This document shows positions 56,059-63,807 of a DNA stretch of 64,000 nucleotides, in pieces. The stretch is from Sinorhizobium meliloti (lineage in GTDB: Bacteria; Pseudomonadota; Alphaproteobacteria; Rhizobiales; Rhizobiaceae): assembly GCF_035610345.1 (NCBI RefSeq), contig NZ_CP141213.1, positions 1,178,001 through 1,242,000 of the forward strand, given 5' to 3'. A model generated the notes under the pieces. The model was not told the origin of the DNA. It did no database searches and saw only the letters and a program-made list of their open reading frames with translations. Both the position numbers and the translations under genes were made by a program. Numbering within the stretch: position 1 is the first letter of the stretch; the number at the start of each line of letters is the position of its first letter.

Positions 56059-57129
56059 ATGCGAGTTTTGGTAACGGGTGGCGCGGGTTTCATTGGATCG
56101 GCAGTTTGCCGGCATCTGATCCGAAGCGGGGCCGAGCGCGTCGTCAATGTCGATAAGCTGACCTATGCCGGCAGCCTTGCGTCGTTACGGGCGGTGGAAA
56201 GCGATCCGCACTATGCTTTCTACCGGGCCGATATCCGCGACGAACAGGTCCTGCTGCAGATCATGCGCCGGGAGCGGATCGATGCGATCATGCATCTTGC
56301 TGCCGAGAGCCATGTCGACCGCTCGATCGAGAGCCCCGACCCGTTTATGGAGACGAATGTCCTCGGCACGGTGCGATTGCTCAACGCCGCACTGGCCTAC
56401 TGGTTGGGGCTCGGCACCGAGGAGCGAGAGCGCTTCCGGTTTCACCATGTCTCGACCGACGAAGTCTTCGGCGACCTTCCGTTCAACCGCGGGATTTTTT
56501 CCGAGGAGACGCGCTACGCACCTTCGTCCCCCTACGCGGCCTCGAAAGCGGCAGCTGATCATTTCGCACGTGCGTGGCACCACACCTACGGCCTTCCGGT
56601 GGTCGTTTCGAACTGCTCCAACAATTACGGCCCGTTCCATTTTCCCGAGAAGCTGATCCCCCTGACGATCATCAACGCCATCGAGGAGAAGCCGTTGCCG
56701 CTCTACGGCTCGGGAGCGAATGTGCGGGATTGGCTCCATGTCGACGATCATGCGACTGCGCTGGAACTGGTCGTCAGCCGGGGCAGGCCGGGGGAGAGCT
56801 ACAATATCGGCGCCCGTGCCGAGCGCAACAATCTGTCGGTCATGGAAAGCATCTGCGATCTGCTCGACGTCCGATCTCCGCGAAAGGGCGGTCATAGCTA
56901 TCGGGACCTCATCACCCTTGTTCCGGACCGGCCCGGTCACGACCGGCGCTATGCGATCGACCCATCGAAGGCCGAGCGTGAGCTTGGCTGGAGGCCGAAG
57001 CGGAGCTTCGAGGGCGGGCTGAGCGAGACTGTCGACTGGTTCCTCGCAAACAGGTGGTGGTGGGAGCCGATCCGGCGCGAGCGCTATTCCGGCGCCCGCA
57101 TCGGCGAGCAGCATCGGAGCGTTGCGTGA
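56059..57129 (+). CDS. wgaI: WgaI (ExpA9): dTDP-glucose 4,6-dehydratase (RmlB)
   Basis: A 356-residue short-chain dehydratase with the NAD-binding GGAGFIGS (7-14), AAESHVDRSI, STDEVFG (catalytic Thr-Asp-Glu), YAASKAAADHF (Tyr-x3-Lys) and NNYGPFHFPEKLIPL. I use the ATG at 56059 because GGGGAG lies 6 bp upstream; an ATG at 56044 overlapping the wgaH stop is possible. Converts dTDP-glucose to dTDP-4-keto-6-deoxyglucose. Confidence 0.93.
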   Translation: MRVLVTGGAGFIGSAVCRHLIRSGAERVVNVDKLTYAGSLASLRAVESDPHYAFYRADIRDEQVLLQIMRRERIDAIMHLAAESHVDRSIESPDPFMETNVLGTVRLLNAALAYWLGLGTEERERFRFHHVSTDEVFGDLPFNRGIFSEETRYAPSSPYAASKAAADHFARAWHHTYGLPVVVSNCSNNYGPFHFPEKLIPLTIINAIEEKPLPLYGSGANVRDWLHVDDHATALELVVSRGRPGESYNIGARAERNNLSVMESICDLLDVRSPRKGGHSYRDLITLVPDRPGHDRRYAIDPSKAERELGWRPKRSFEGGLSETVDWFLANRWWWEPIRRERYSGARIGEQHRSVA

Positions 57130-58028
57130 GAATTGCCGTGACCGGCTGCGAGGGGCAGTTGGCCCTCAGCCTGGTGGAACGGTCTGGTCGTTGGCCGGCC
57201 GTGGAAGTCGTCACGATCGGGCGGCCGCATCTCGATCTCACGGAGCCGGCAACGATCCTGCCGGCGATCGAGCGGTGCCGGCCGGACCTCGTCGTCTCCG
57301 CAGCAGCCTATACGGCCGTCGACCAGGCCGAAAGCGAACCGGAGGCGGCGTTCGCGACCAACGCGTTCGGGGCCGGCGCGGTCGCTGAGGCGGCCGCATG
57401 CCTCGAAGTGCCGATCATCCATATCTCGACGGACTATGTCTTCGACGGGAGCAAACAGGGGAGCTATGTGGAGGGCGACACACCGGCTCCGCTCAGCGTC
57501 TACGGCGCATCCAAGCTTGCCGGAGAAACCGCAGTTGCCGAGGCAACGCCCCGCCATCTCATCCTTCGCACGGGCTGGGTCTACAGCTCCTTCGGGAAGA
57601 ACTTCGTCAAGACCATCCTGCGGCTCGCAGAGGAGCGCGAGGATATCGCGGTCGTTGCGGACCAACAGGGAAATCCATCATCGGCGATCGACCTTGCGGA
57701 TGCCATCCTCGATATTTCGGCGCGCCTGACGAAATCCGATCAGGACGCCGCCTTCGGCCTCTACCACCTCGCTGGCACGGGCGTCGTAAGCCGGGCCGAT
57801 TTCGCGCGGCATGCTCTTTCGGCGAGCCGTGCCGAAAGCGGTCCCTGGGCGCATGTTCGGGACATCGCGACGGGGGCGTTTCCGACACCTGCAAGCCGCC
57901 CTCCCAACTCCTCGCTGTCAAGCGCCAAATTCACCGCGGCCTTCGGCCGGGCCATGCCAGCCTGGCAGGATTCGGTGGAGCGAACCGTAAGGCGGCTTGT
58001 CGGGAGCATTTCGAGTGAAACCCGTTAG
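57126..58028 (+). CDS. wgaJ: WgaJ (ExpA10): dTDP-4-dehydrorhamnose reductase (RmlD)
   Basis: A 300-residue reductase: IAVTGCEGQLALSL (NADPH loop), AAAYTAVDQAESEPEAAFATN, STDYVFDG, YGASKLAGE (Tyr-x3-Lys) and RTGWVYSSFGKNFVKTI. The start is GTG at 57126, overlapping the wgaI stop (GTGA). It completes dTDP-L-rhamnose synthesis and is the last gene of the wga operon. Confidence 0.92.
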   Translation: MRIAVTGCEGQLALSLVERSGRWPAVEVVTIGRPHLDLTEPATILPAIERCRPDLVVSAAAYTAVDQAESEPEAAFATNAFGAGAVAEAAACLEVPIIHISTDYVFDGSKQGSYVEGDTPAPLSVYGASKLAGETAVAEATPRHLILRTGWVYSSFGKNFVKTILRLAEEREDIAVVADQQGNPSSAIDLADAILDISARLTKSDQDAAFGLYHLAGTGVVSRADFARHALSASRAESGPWAHVRDIATGAFPTPASRPPNSSLSSAKFTAAFGRAMPAWQDSVERTVRRLVGSISSETR

Positions 58029-58075
58029 GGCGGAGCGCGGACGGAAAGCCGCACGCACTTTCAGGCCGAAACGAT

Positions 58076-58246
58076 CTACTGCCGGGCTGCCGCCTGTTGG
58101 GCGTCGGCACGCGCGGGCGGATCGGGCGCGGCCCATTCCGCTGCCGCGATGGCGGAGCCGAGCAGGAGGGCGGGCAGAGCGAGCGCCGCGAAAAACCGCA
58201 GCACGTGACGGCGACGCATGCGCTTCTTATCCCGATCGTAAACCAT
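58076..58246 (-). CDS. Small secreted or membrane-anchored protein of unknown function
   Basis: 56 residues: basic N-terminus (KKRMRRRHVLRFF), hydrophobic stretch ALALPALLLGSAIAAAEWA and an Ala/Pro tail. GGGGCGG precedes the ATG. Such a short, signal-peptide-like product is plausible but not proven; convergent with wgaJ (47 bp apart). Confidence 0.45.
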   Translation of the reverse strand: MVYDRDKKRMRRRHVLRFFAALALPALLLGSAIAAAEWAAPDPPARADAQQAAARQ

Positions 58247-58460
58247 CGTCCGCCCCGCTTTGGATAGATTGGAAACAGTCCTCGCATGATAGAAGCAGAG
58301 AAGCCCCGCAAGGTCGAGTTCCCTGGGTAACACAACTTTGTGTCTGTAGCGTCACGTCCGACGGCCGGTCTCCCGGAAAGCACGATCGCGGCCGGCTCGA
58401 TGAACCAAATGCGTTCTCATGAGTTCAATCTTCGATGCAATTGAACCAGGAGGACTACTC

Positions 58461-58670
58461 ATGGACTGGAATCGTGTGGAAGGTAACTGGAAGCAGGTCA
58501 AAGGCAAGGTCAAGGAGCAGTGGGGCAAGCTCACCGACGACGATCTGGACCAGATCTCCGGCAGCCGCGAGCAGCTCGAAGGAAAGATCCAGGAGCGTTA
58601 CGGAATCGAGAAGGACCGCGTAAGGCGCGACATAGACGATTGGTACGGCCGCCAGACGTGGAATTGGTGA
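58461..58670 (+). CDS. CsbD-family stress protein
   Basis: 69 residues, typical CsbD: MDWNRVEGNWKQVKGKVKEQ, WGKLTDDDL, ISGSREQLEGKIQERYG. These small hydrophilic helical proteins belong to general stress regulons. AGGAGGA lies 8 bp upstream of the ATG at 58461, which decides against the longer frame starting at 58419. Followed by a strong hairpin, so monocistronic. Confidence 0.9.
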   Translation: MDWNRVEGNWKQVKGKVKEQWGKLTDDDLDQISGSREQLEGKIQERYGIEKDRVRRDIDDWYGRQTWNW

Positions 58671-58684
58671 TCAGCAAACGCCGG

Positions 58685-58710
58685 TCGAGACCCGCCTTGA
58701 CGGGTCTCGA
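58685..58710 (+). terminator. Hairpin terminator after the CsbD-like gene
   Basis: A perfect 10-bp stem TCGAGACCCG / CGGGTCTCGA around CCTTGA, 15 bp after the stop codon. No clear T-run follows, but position and strength suggest termination. Confidence 0.55.
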
Positions 58711-58876
58711 TCCATGCCTAACGATTGTTCCCCTTGATGAAGGCGAAGATATTTGCCCGACAAACACGGATAGTCGATCTTGGCTTCCGCCGCCGGAGGT
58801 ACGCGCCTATGCTCGCGATGGGAGTCCGAAGCCGGCAGATCGGCACTAACCTGCGTTTCGCCCAGGAGGCTCAGCC

Positions 58877-59164
58877 ATGACCACCGACAATGAACGGGAC
58901 AAGCGCATCCGCGCACGCGCCTATGAGCTGTGGGAAAATGACGGAAGACGTCACGGAGACCATGAGCGGTACTGGCACCAAGCCGCTCGGGAGATCGATG
59001 CGGAGGCTCAGTCGGATCTTGCCTCGGACCTGCAGCCCGGTGGAATGCAGCCCGACCGCGGACCGGCCGGGGGCGTCGGGAGCATCGGAAATGAAGGCCC
59101 CGATAAGGCCAAGGCTCCGCCCCGCGGCGCCGGCCCGCGGCGGGGCACGGCGAAGAAACTATAA
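58877..59164 (+). CDS. DUF2934 protein
   Basis: 95 residues. The N-terminal 45 residues (KRIRARAYELWENDGRRHGDHERYWHQAAREI) are the DUF2934 signature; the C-terminal half is low-complexity, rich in Gly, Pro and basic residues. Function unknown; common beside stress genes in rhizobia. CAGGAGG lies upstream of the ATG. Confidence 0.85.
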   Translation: MTTDNERDKRIRARAYELWENDGRRHGDHERYWHQAAREIDAEAQSDLASDLQPGGMQPDRGPAGGVGSIGNEGPDKAKAPPRGAGPRRGTAKKL

Positions 59165-59478
59165 AGAAGGCTTCGGTGCAGCTGGGGAAGGCCACGGGCC
59201 CCTGAGGCTGTCTGTCCCCGACGGCCCTGCAACGGCGGCGCCTGCGGCATAGCCAATCAGATCGAGTTCAGCTCTCCTTCGTAATTCTTGTCCAGGCCTC
59301 GGCTCGTCGACCGTGCCATCACGCTCGATCTGCCGTGGCGTCTGACCCGGAGCGGAACAACGGGAACCGGGGTTGGTTACCAGTGATCGCACCCGCCAAT
59401 GGGTCATGTCACCGCAAGCCGGATTGAACAAAAGCCTGTCGGTTTTGTTTGACCTTTGCAGAATGAAAGGAGATCGCA
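59165..59478. other. 314-bp gap upstream of the BON-domain gene
   Basis: No gene is visible. It contains the EcfG-type promoter at 59354-59378; the rest shows no feature I can support. Confidence 0.5.
59354..59378 (+). promoter_or_regulatory. Candidate EcfG/RpoE2 general-stress promoter (BON gene)
   Basis: GGAAC (59354-59358), exactly 18 bp, TT (59377-59378), matching the alphaproteobacterial general-stress consensus GGAAC-N18-TT. It lies 100 bp upstream of the BON-domain start codon. Confidence 0.5.
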
Positions 59479-59976
59479 ATGAAAGTGCCCCGTAAGGATA
59501 AGGCGCTCTCGCGCGACGAGGACTATCGCGACTATGAGGAGCGCGATCTTCGCGAAGGATGGCCCTACGCGGATGGTAGCGGCAGTACATCGAGCAGCCC
59601 CGAAAACAGAAGCTATGGCGCTACCGGCGCGAATTTCGATGAGGACCGCGGAAAGGGCTTCATCGTGGATGAGGCCGGCGCAGACGGTCTTGAGGAAAAT
59701 TCCGCGGACAATGGTCGTCCTCTGCCGCCTGACCGCATCGACAGCGACGAACTGGAAGCGGTGATCACGGATCTGCTTAGCCAAAGCGGTGAAGCCGAGC
59801 CCAACAGCATCGACGTGCGCGCCGACAAGGGCATCGTAACCCTGGAGGGTGCTGTCGAAACCTTGGCGATGGCGCGCCGGCTCGTGGCAGCGGTGGAGGC
59901 CGTGCCCGGGGTGCTGGAGGTTCGCAACAATCTTCAAACCCTTGGCGTCGATTCCCACATGCCTGACGACGGCTAG
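59479..59976 (+). CDS. BON-domain protein
   Basis: 165 residues. The N-terminal half is acidic and disordered (RDEDYRDYEERDLREGW, SPENRSYGATG). A single BON domain lies at about 93-155 (DELEAVITDLLSQSG, NSIDVRADKGIVTLEGAVETLAMARRLVAAVEAVPGVLEVRNNL). BON proteins bind membranes or lipids and occur in osmotic-stress regulons. No signal peptide is seen. A GGAGA box precedes the ATG. Possibly co-transcribed with the next gene, 54 bp on. Confidence 0.88.
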   Translation: MKVPRKDKALSRDEDYRDYEERDLREGWPYADGSGSTSSSPENRSYGATGANFDEDRGKGFIVDEAGADGLEENSADNGRPLPPDRIDSDELEAVITDLLSQSGEAEPNSIDVRADKGIVTLEGAVETLAMARRLVAAVEAVPGVLEVRNNLQTLGVDSHMPDDG

Positions 59977-60030
59977 CGACGACGCCTTTGCGGTAGCGGC
60001 GCCGCCGCCGGGACATCGATGGAGGGTCCA

Positions 60031-60390
60031 ATGTCAGTGTTCGAGGTATTGGCCGAGCAGGAAGTGGCCGAAGAGCTCGGCGTCGCCGTGGTCATGTTGA
60101 CCCGCAAGGATGGCCGTGGTCTCCCTCGCAAAGGGATAATGCTCACGCACGAACTCGTCGACGACGCGTTCGAAGGTGACCGTGAACGGGCGGCTGAAGC
60201 AGCAAGATCCGGCGTGATAGACCATGAGGCGATGCGCCGGATCGACCGTCCGGACAGGCTGGTTTATCACCCGCGAGACGCAGCCGATCCTGTGGAATGG
60301 ACGCTTGCCGCGTTCAGCCGCGACGATTTGGGACTGTTCGAAGGACCGGTCCGTTCCGGTGGGGCCGGGGCGGGCGGCATCCAGGCTTAG
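60031..60390 (+). CDS. Conserved-looking small protein of unknown function
   Basis: 119 residues. MSVFEVLAEQEVAEELGVAVVMLTRKDGR then acidic/basic helices (DAFEGDRERAAEAARSG) and VYHPRDAADPVEWTLAAFSRDD; glycine-rich tail. I recognise no family. TGGAGGG lies 6 bp before the ATG at 60031. Its position after the BON gene and among stress-type genes suggests a general-stress role, which is inference. Confidence 0.65.
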   Translation: MSVFEVLAEQEVAEELGVAVVMLTRKDGRGLPRKGIMLTHELVDDAFEGDRERAAEAARSGVIDHEAMRRIDRPDRLVYHPRDAADPVEWTLAAFSRDDLGLFEGPVRSGGAGAGGIQA

Positions 60391-60440
60391 AGTGCTTCAA
60401 CGCAAAGTGTGTAGCGTCTTCCCGTCCGGAAGTGCGCACA
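60388..60440 (+). repeat. TAGAGC-type intergenic repeat
   Basis: It starts at the TAG stop of the preceding gene (TAGAGTGCTTCAACGCAAAG) and runs through TCTTCCCGTCCGGAAGTGCG. Same family as 28769-28832 and 53426-53475. It is followed by a partial copy of the CCTCATCCCGCT...GCGGGG repeat (60446-60480). Confidence 0.5.
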
Positions 60441-60485
60441 CACTTTCCTCATCCCGCTCCTACTCTGCACAGGCGGGGTTGCCAG

Positions 60486-60510
60486 GGAACAATCCTGTCA
60501 ATCCGCGGTT
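60486..60510 (+). promoter_or_regulatory. Candidate EcfG/RpoE2 general-stress promoter (DUF1236 gene)
   Basis: GGAAC (60486-60490), exactly 18 bp, TT (60509-60510). The TT ends 36 bp before the start codon, a normal leader length. Spacing and both boxes match the consensus exactly. Confidence 0.6.
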
Positions 60511-60546
60511 GGCTACTCGAAGGGACGTTCGAATGGAGAACATCCG

Positions 60547-61308
60547 ATGAAGGGTATCCTTATCAAGAGTGCGCTCGCTTTGAGCCTCGGGGTTGCGTCC
60601 ACCCCGGTCTTTGCACAGACGGAACAGCCGGCACAGGGGCAATCCACCGATTGCCCGGCCGGGACGGAATGTCCGCAGGGCGGCGCGCAACAGGATCAGC
60701 AGCCTGATGCTCAAGGGGGTGCGACACAGCAGGACGGGCAGACGGGCCAGGACCAGCAACAGCCGGCAGATCAGAAACAGCCCGCCGATCAGCAGCAACC
60801 GGCCGACCAGGGCCAGCAGCAGGATCAGCAAGATCAACAGAAGCAGCCTGACCAGCAGCAGCAGGACCAGCAGGGGGAAACAGGCACGCAGCAGGATCAA
60901 GGCGGCTCGCAAAGCGGGGAGACGGGGACCGACACGCAGACCAAGCAGCAGGACTCCGAGCAGCAGCCCGCGCAGGGCGAAACCAAGGAACCCGCTCAAG
61001 GCCAGTCCCAGTCGACCGAGCAGGGTCAGTCCTCCGGCTCTTCCGGAGATGTCGACGTGACGGTAGAGCAGAAAACCGAAATCACGCAGATCATCAAGGA
61101 AGAGAACGTCGAGCCGATCGACGTCGACTTCGACGTATCCGTCGGAGTGGCAGTACCGGAAACCGTCAAGGTCAAGCTGAAGCCGCTTCCGACCCGCATC
61201 GTGAAGATCGTGCCGAGATATGAAGGTTACCTGTTCTTCATCCTCGCCGATGGTCGGATCGTCATCGTCGAACCTTCGTCGCTGGAGATCGTGGTAATCC
61301 TCGCCTGA
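60547..61308 (+). CDS. Gln-rich DUF1236 envelope protein
   Basis: 253 residues. A signal peptide (KGILIKSALALSLGVASTPVFAQ) is followed by about 135 residues of low complexity dominated by Gln with Asp, Pro and Gly. The C-terminal 80 residues form a DUF1236 domain (VDVTVEQKTEITQIIKEENVEP, then VGVAVPETVKVKLKPLP). DUF1236 proteins are common in Rhizobiales and presumed periplasmic. Preceded by a well-placed GGAAC-N18-TT promoter, so probably stress-induced. Confidence 0.85.
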   Translation: MKGILIKSALALSLGVASTPVFAQTEQPAQGQSTDCPAGTECPQGGAQQDQQPDAQGGATQQDGQTGQDQQQPADQKQPADQQQPADQGQQQDQQDQQKQPDQQQQDQQGETGTQQDQGGSQSGETGTDTQTKQQDSEQQPAQGETKEPAQGQSQSTEQGQSSGSSGDVDVTVEQKTEITQIIKEENVEPIDVDFDVSVGVAVPETVKVKLKPLPTRIVKIVPRYEGYLFFILADGRIVIVEPSSLEIVVILA

Positions 61309-61327
61309 CAGCTTGCCTGATGAAGCT

Positions 61328-61351
61328 GCCCGTCTGATTCTTCAGGCGGGC
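61328..61351. terminator. Hairpin between convergent DUF1236 and AI-2E family genes
   Basis: GCCCGTCTGA (61328-61337) pairs with TCAGGCGGGC (61342-61351), one G-T pair, followed by CATTCTCC. A second stem CCCACGG/CCGTGGG (61364-61370 with 61378-61384) may terminate the opposite gene. Confidence 0.55.
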
Positions 61352-61405
61352 CATTCTCCTCGACCCACGGTCGTGCGCCGTGGGGTTTCGATCCTTTCCG
61401 GCGCC

Positions 61406-62485
61406 TCAAACTTCGGGGTTCGAATTATGCCGGCGCCAGATATCCAGGAGCAGCAGCGTCACCGTGAAGGCTACCGGGCCGATCACCAGCCCAGCCGACC
61501 CGAATACGATTATGCCTCCGATCATGCTCATGAAGGCCGTCAGCGTGTGGAGCTTCAGGCGATCTCCCACGAAAATGGGGTAGAGCAGATTGTCGATGGT
61601 CGCGACCACTCCGGCGCCCCAGGCGACGAGTATAAGCGCCTTTCCCCACTCGCCGCCCAGGGCCAGCGACAGCGCGGCCGGAAGCCAGACGATGAAGGCG
61701 CCGAGCACCGGCACGACGGCGAGCAAACCCATGGCGAGGCCCCAGACTACGGGCGCCGGCAGACCGAGCAACCAGAACATCAGGCCGCCCATCGCGCCCT
61801 GTACGGCAGCAACGGCCACCGTGCCGAAGACGACGGCCTGCACCGTTTCGTTTACCCGCGTGAACAGCCGGTTCATCTCCTGCGAGCTGAGAGGGGAATA
61901 TTCCTTCAGCGCGCCCAGTGCCTGCTGGCCGTCACGCAGGAAATAGAACAGAAAATAGAATGTCAGGATGGCGTCGACGATCTGGGCAACGGACCCACGC
62001 ACGAATGAGGCGCTGAAGTTGGTAAGCCAACTGGTCGCGCTGCCTGCGATCCCGGCCAGATCGAGCTGCGTTTCGACCCAGACGACGACCGGTGCAAGGC
62101 GTGGATGGTTGGCGAGCGCATCGCTCCATTTACCCGACCTCACCGCTTCCTCGACGATCTGTGCCCCCTTGGCAGCCTCGTTTACCAACCGTTCCGCCAT
62201 GAAGGTGAGCGGAACAGCCACGACGAAGACGGCGATCGCCACGGTCGCCCCGGCGGCGGCTTCCGGGTAGCGGATGCGTTTTTCGATCCGACGATGCAGC
62301 GGCCGGAACATCACGGTGAGCACGAGCGCCCATGTGAGAGCGGGCAGGAAGGGGACGGCTAGGAAGTAGCAGACGACCAATCCCGCGGCGAGCGCGACAA
62401 GGATTGCCAATGTCCGCGAACGCCGCGGCGTCAGTAGGCGGTCTGGAGCATCCTTTTCCTCAGCTACGGAAACACTCTTCGCCAT
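61406..62485 (-). CDS. AI-2E family transporter (PerM/TqsA-like permease)
   Basis: A 359-residue membrane protein with about eight helices: AILVALAAGLVVCYFLAVPFLPAL, a long amphipathic mid-part (about 95-150), VDAILTFYFLFYFLRDG and GLAMGLLAVVPVLGAFIVWLPAAL, the last typical of the AI-2E/UPF0118 family. Substrates vary; autoinducer-2 is only one possibility. It converges on the stress-type gene above. No partner genes. Confidence 0.87.
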   Translation of the reverse strand: MAKSVSVAEEKDAPDRLLTPRRSRTLAILVALAAGLVVCYFLAVPFLPALTWALVLTVMFRPLHRRIEKRIRYPEAAAGATVAIAVFVVAVPLTFMAERLVNEAAKGAQIVEEAVRSGKWSDALANHPRLAPVVVWVETQLDLAGIAGSATSWLTNFSASFVRGSVAQIVDAILTFYFLFYFLRDGQQALGALKEYSPLSSQEMNRLFTRVNETVQAVVFGTVAVAAVQGAMGGLMFWLLGLPAPVVWGLAMGLLAVVPVLGAFIVWLPAALSLALGGEWGKALILVAWGAGVVATIDNLLYPIFVGDRLKLHTLTAFMSMIGGIIVFGSAGLVIGPVAFTVTLLLLDIWRRHNSNPEV

Positions 62486-62796
62486 CGCGTTTTCTTCGCT
62501 CGTTTGGAGTAGTTCGGGTCCAGTCGGACAGACTTGTCAAAAGATAACGCATCTCACCGAAAGACGTTGCGACAGCCAGGTGCAAACGGGCGCACCATGC
62601 GAGGAATTGTCCCGATCGTTCCAGTTGGTCTCGGCTGGTGGGAGCCACTACACGACACTTTGAAAATGGTTTGGTGGCGCAACCGGCGTGGATGCTGGAG
62701 AGTTCGTGCGGGCGAGAAGGTGAGGACCCTGGGGGCGTGGCGATGGCGCGTGGGCGCCGGCGCGGTTTTGGTTCGGTAGAACACAGGACGATAGAT
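62486..62796. other. 311-bp divergent region
   Basis: No gene is supported. The frame of the AraC-type gene is open from 62638, but residues before 62797 are low in family similarity. It presumably contains the promoters of both divergent genes. Confidence 0.45.
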
Positions 62797-63681
62797 ATGT
62801 CTTTCAGGCCGCTTTTCGGTAGTGGGCGAATTCGGACTGCCGGAGAGCAGCCGGCGCAGCCCACGACAGCTTCCTGGGCCGGTTCCTCGGTCGTTTTCGA
62901 TCGTCGGCGGTGGGCGTGCCGGGAAGCCGAACTTCGCTGGACGGCGCCGCATCACGTACTCGTCCTGACGGAGGAAGGCGCCACATCGCAGACCTCCATC
63001 CGATCCGATGGAAAGATGGTTTATGAGGGGCGGGACCGATCTGGTGCGATAACGTTCGTGCCCGCGGGGGTGGAACGCCTCGGTGCCTATCGCGACGTCG
63101 ACCTTATCTATTCCGCCCTGTGGATCAAACCCCGGTCTATCTCTCCCGCCAGCGATCACCTGCAGGATTTGCCGGTCCTGATAAACAAGAGCGACAATGT
63201 GATCAGCGCGCTGTTGCAATCGTTGAGCAGCGAGATATCCAGCGGCCATATCCCCGATTCGGCCTATATGGAACATCTGATTGCACTCGTCACTTTGCGG
63301 ATACGTGGCTTCGCTGACGAGCCCGTACCGGCTCCCCGCCATGGCTCCCTCGGCAGCCGCGTCGTCAAACGGGTCCGTGACTATATAGACGCACACTTGG
63401 ACAGCGACATTTCCCTCGGCGATTTGGCCGATGTCGCCGGTGTTGCCTCGGATTCTTTTGCGCGTCGCTTCAAAGTTACGACCGGCTTCGCGCCTTACGC
63501 CTATGTGCTCGAGGAACGCATCCGGCGCTCGGAGGTGCTCCTGTGCGGGACCGACACGACGCTGAGCGCGATCGCGTTGACCTGCGGCTTCTCGAGCCAG
63601 AGCCACTTCACCACGACATTCAAGCGCCTGCGAGGCGTCACCCCGCACGCCTATCGGTCGAAAGTTATTCCGGAATCCTGA
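62797..63681 (+). CDS. AraC-family transcriptional regulator
   Basis: About 294 residues with a C-terminal double helix-turn-helix: RVRDYIDAHLDSDISLGDLADVAGVASDSFARRFK and LSAIALTCGFSSQSHFTTTFKRLRGVTPHAYR. The N-terminal ligand domain (about 20-170) is not assignable. I choose ATG 62797 because AGGACG lies upstream; an open frame extends to 62638. It may control the iron-sulfur protein gene that follows. Confidence 0.85.
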   Translation: MSFRPLFGSGRIRTAGEQPAQPTTASWAGSSVVFDRRRWACREAELRWTAPHHVLVLTEEGATSQTSIRSDGKMVYEGRDRSGAITFVPAGVERLGAYRDVDLIYSALWIKPRSISPASDHLQDLPVLINKSDNVISALLQSLSSEISSGHIPDSAYMEHLIALVTLRIRGFADEPVPAPRHGSLGSRVVKRVRDYIDAHLDSDISLGDLADVAGVASDSFARRFKVTTGFAPYAYVLEERIRRSEVLLCGTDTTLSAIALTCGFSSQSHFTTTFKRLRGVTPHAYRSKVIPES

Positions 63682-63807
63682 TAATCCCGCCGATTTCCTG
63701 AAAGAAATGGCAGGCGCCGGCGGCCATGTTGTCTCCTGTCGATGCGCGCCGCTCGGCGCGTTCCAGGCGGCGGGAATCCACCTCGCAGTCGAATCCGGAG
63801 ATGACTC

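Noticed and set aside
58290..58322. A GGAAC box on the minus strand upstream of the small gene at 58076-58246.
   Set aside because: No TT at 18 bp spacing; the match is limited to one box.
60640..61040. Repetitive CAGCAG/GACCAG sequence resembling a microsatellite.
   Set aside because: It lies in frame within the Gln-rich protein gene with normal flanking domains, so I treat it as coding low complexity.
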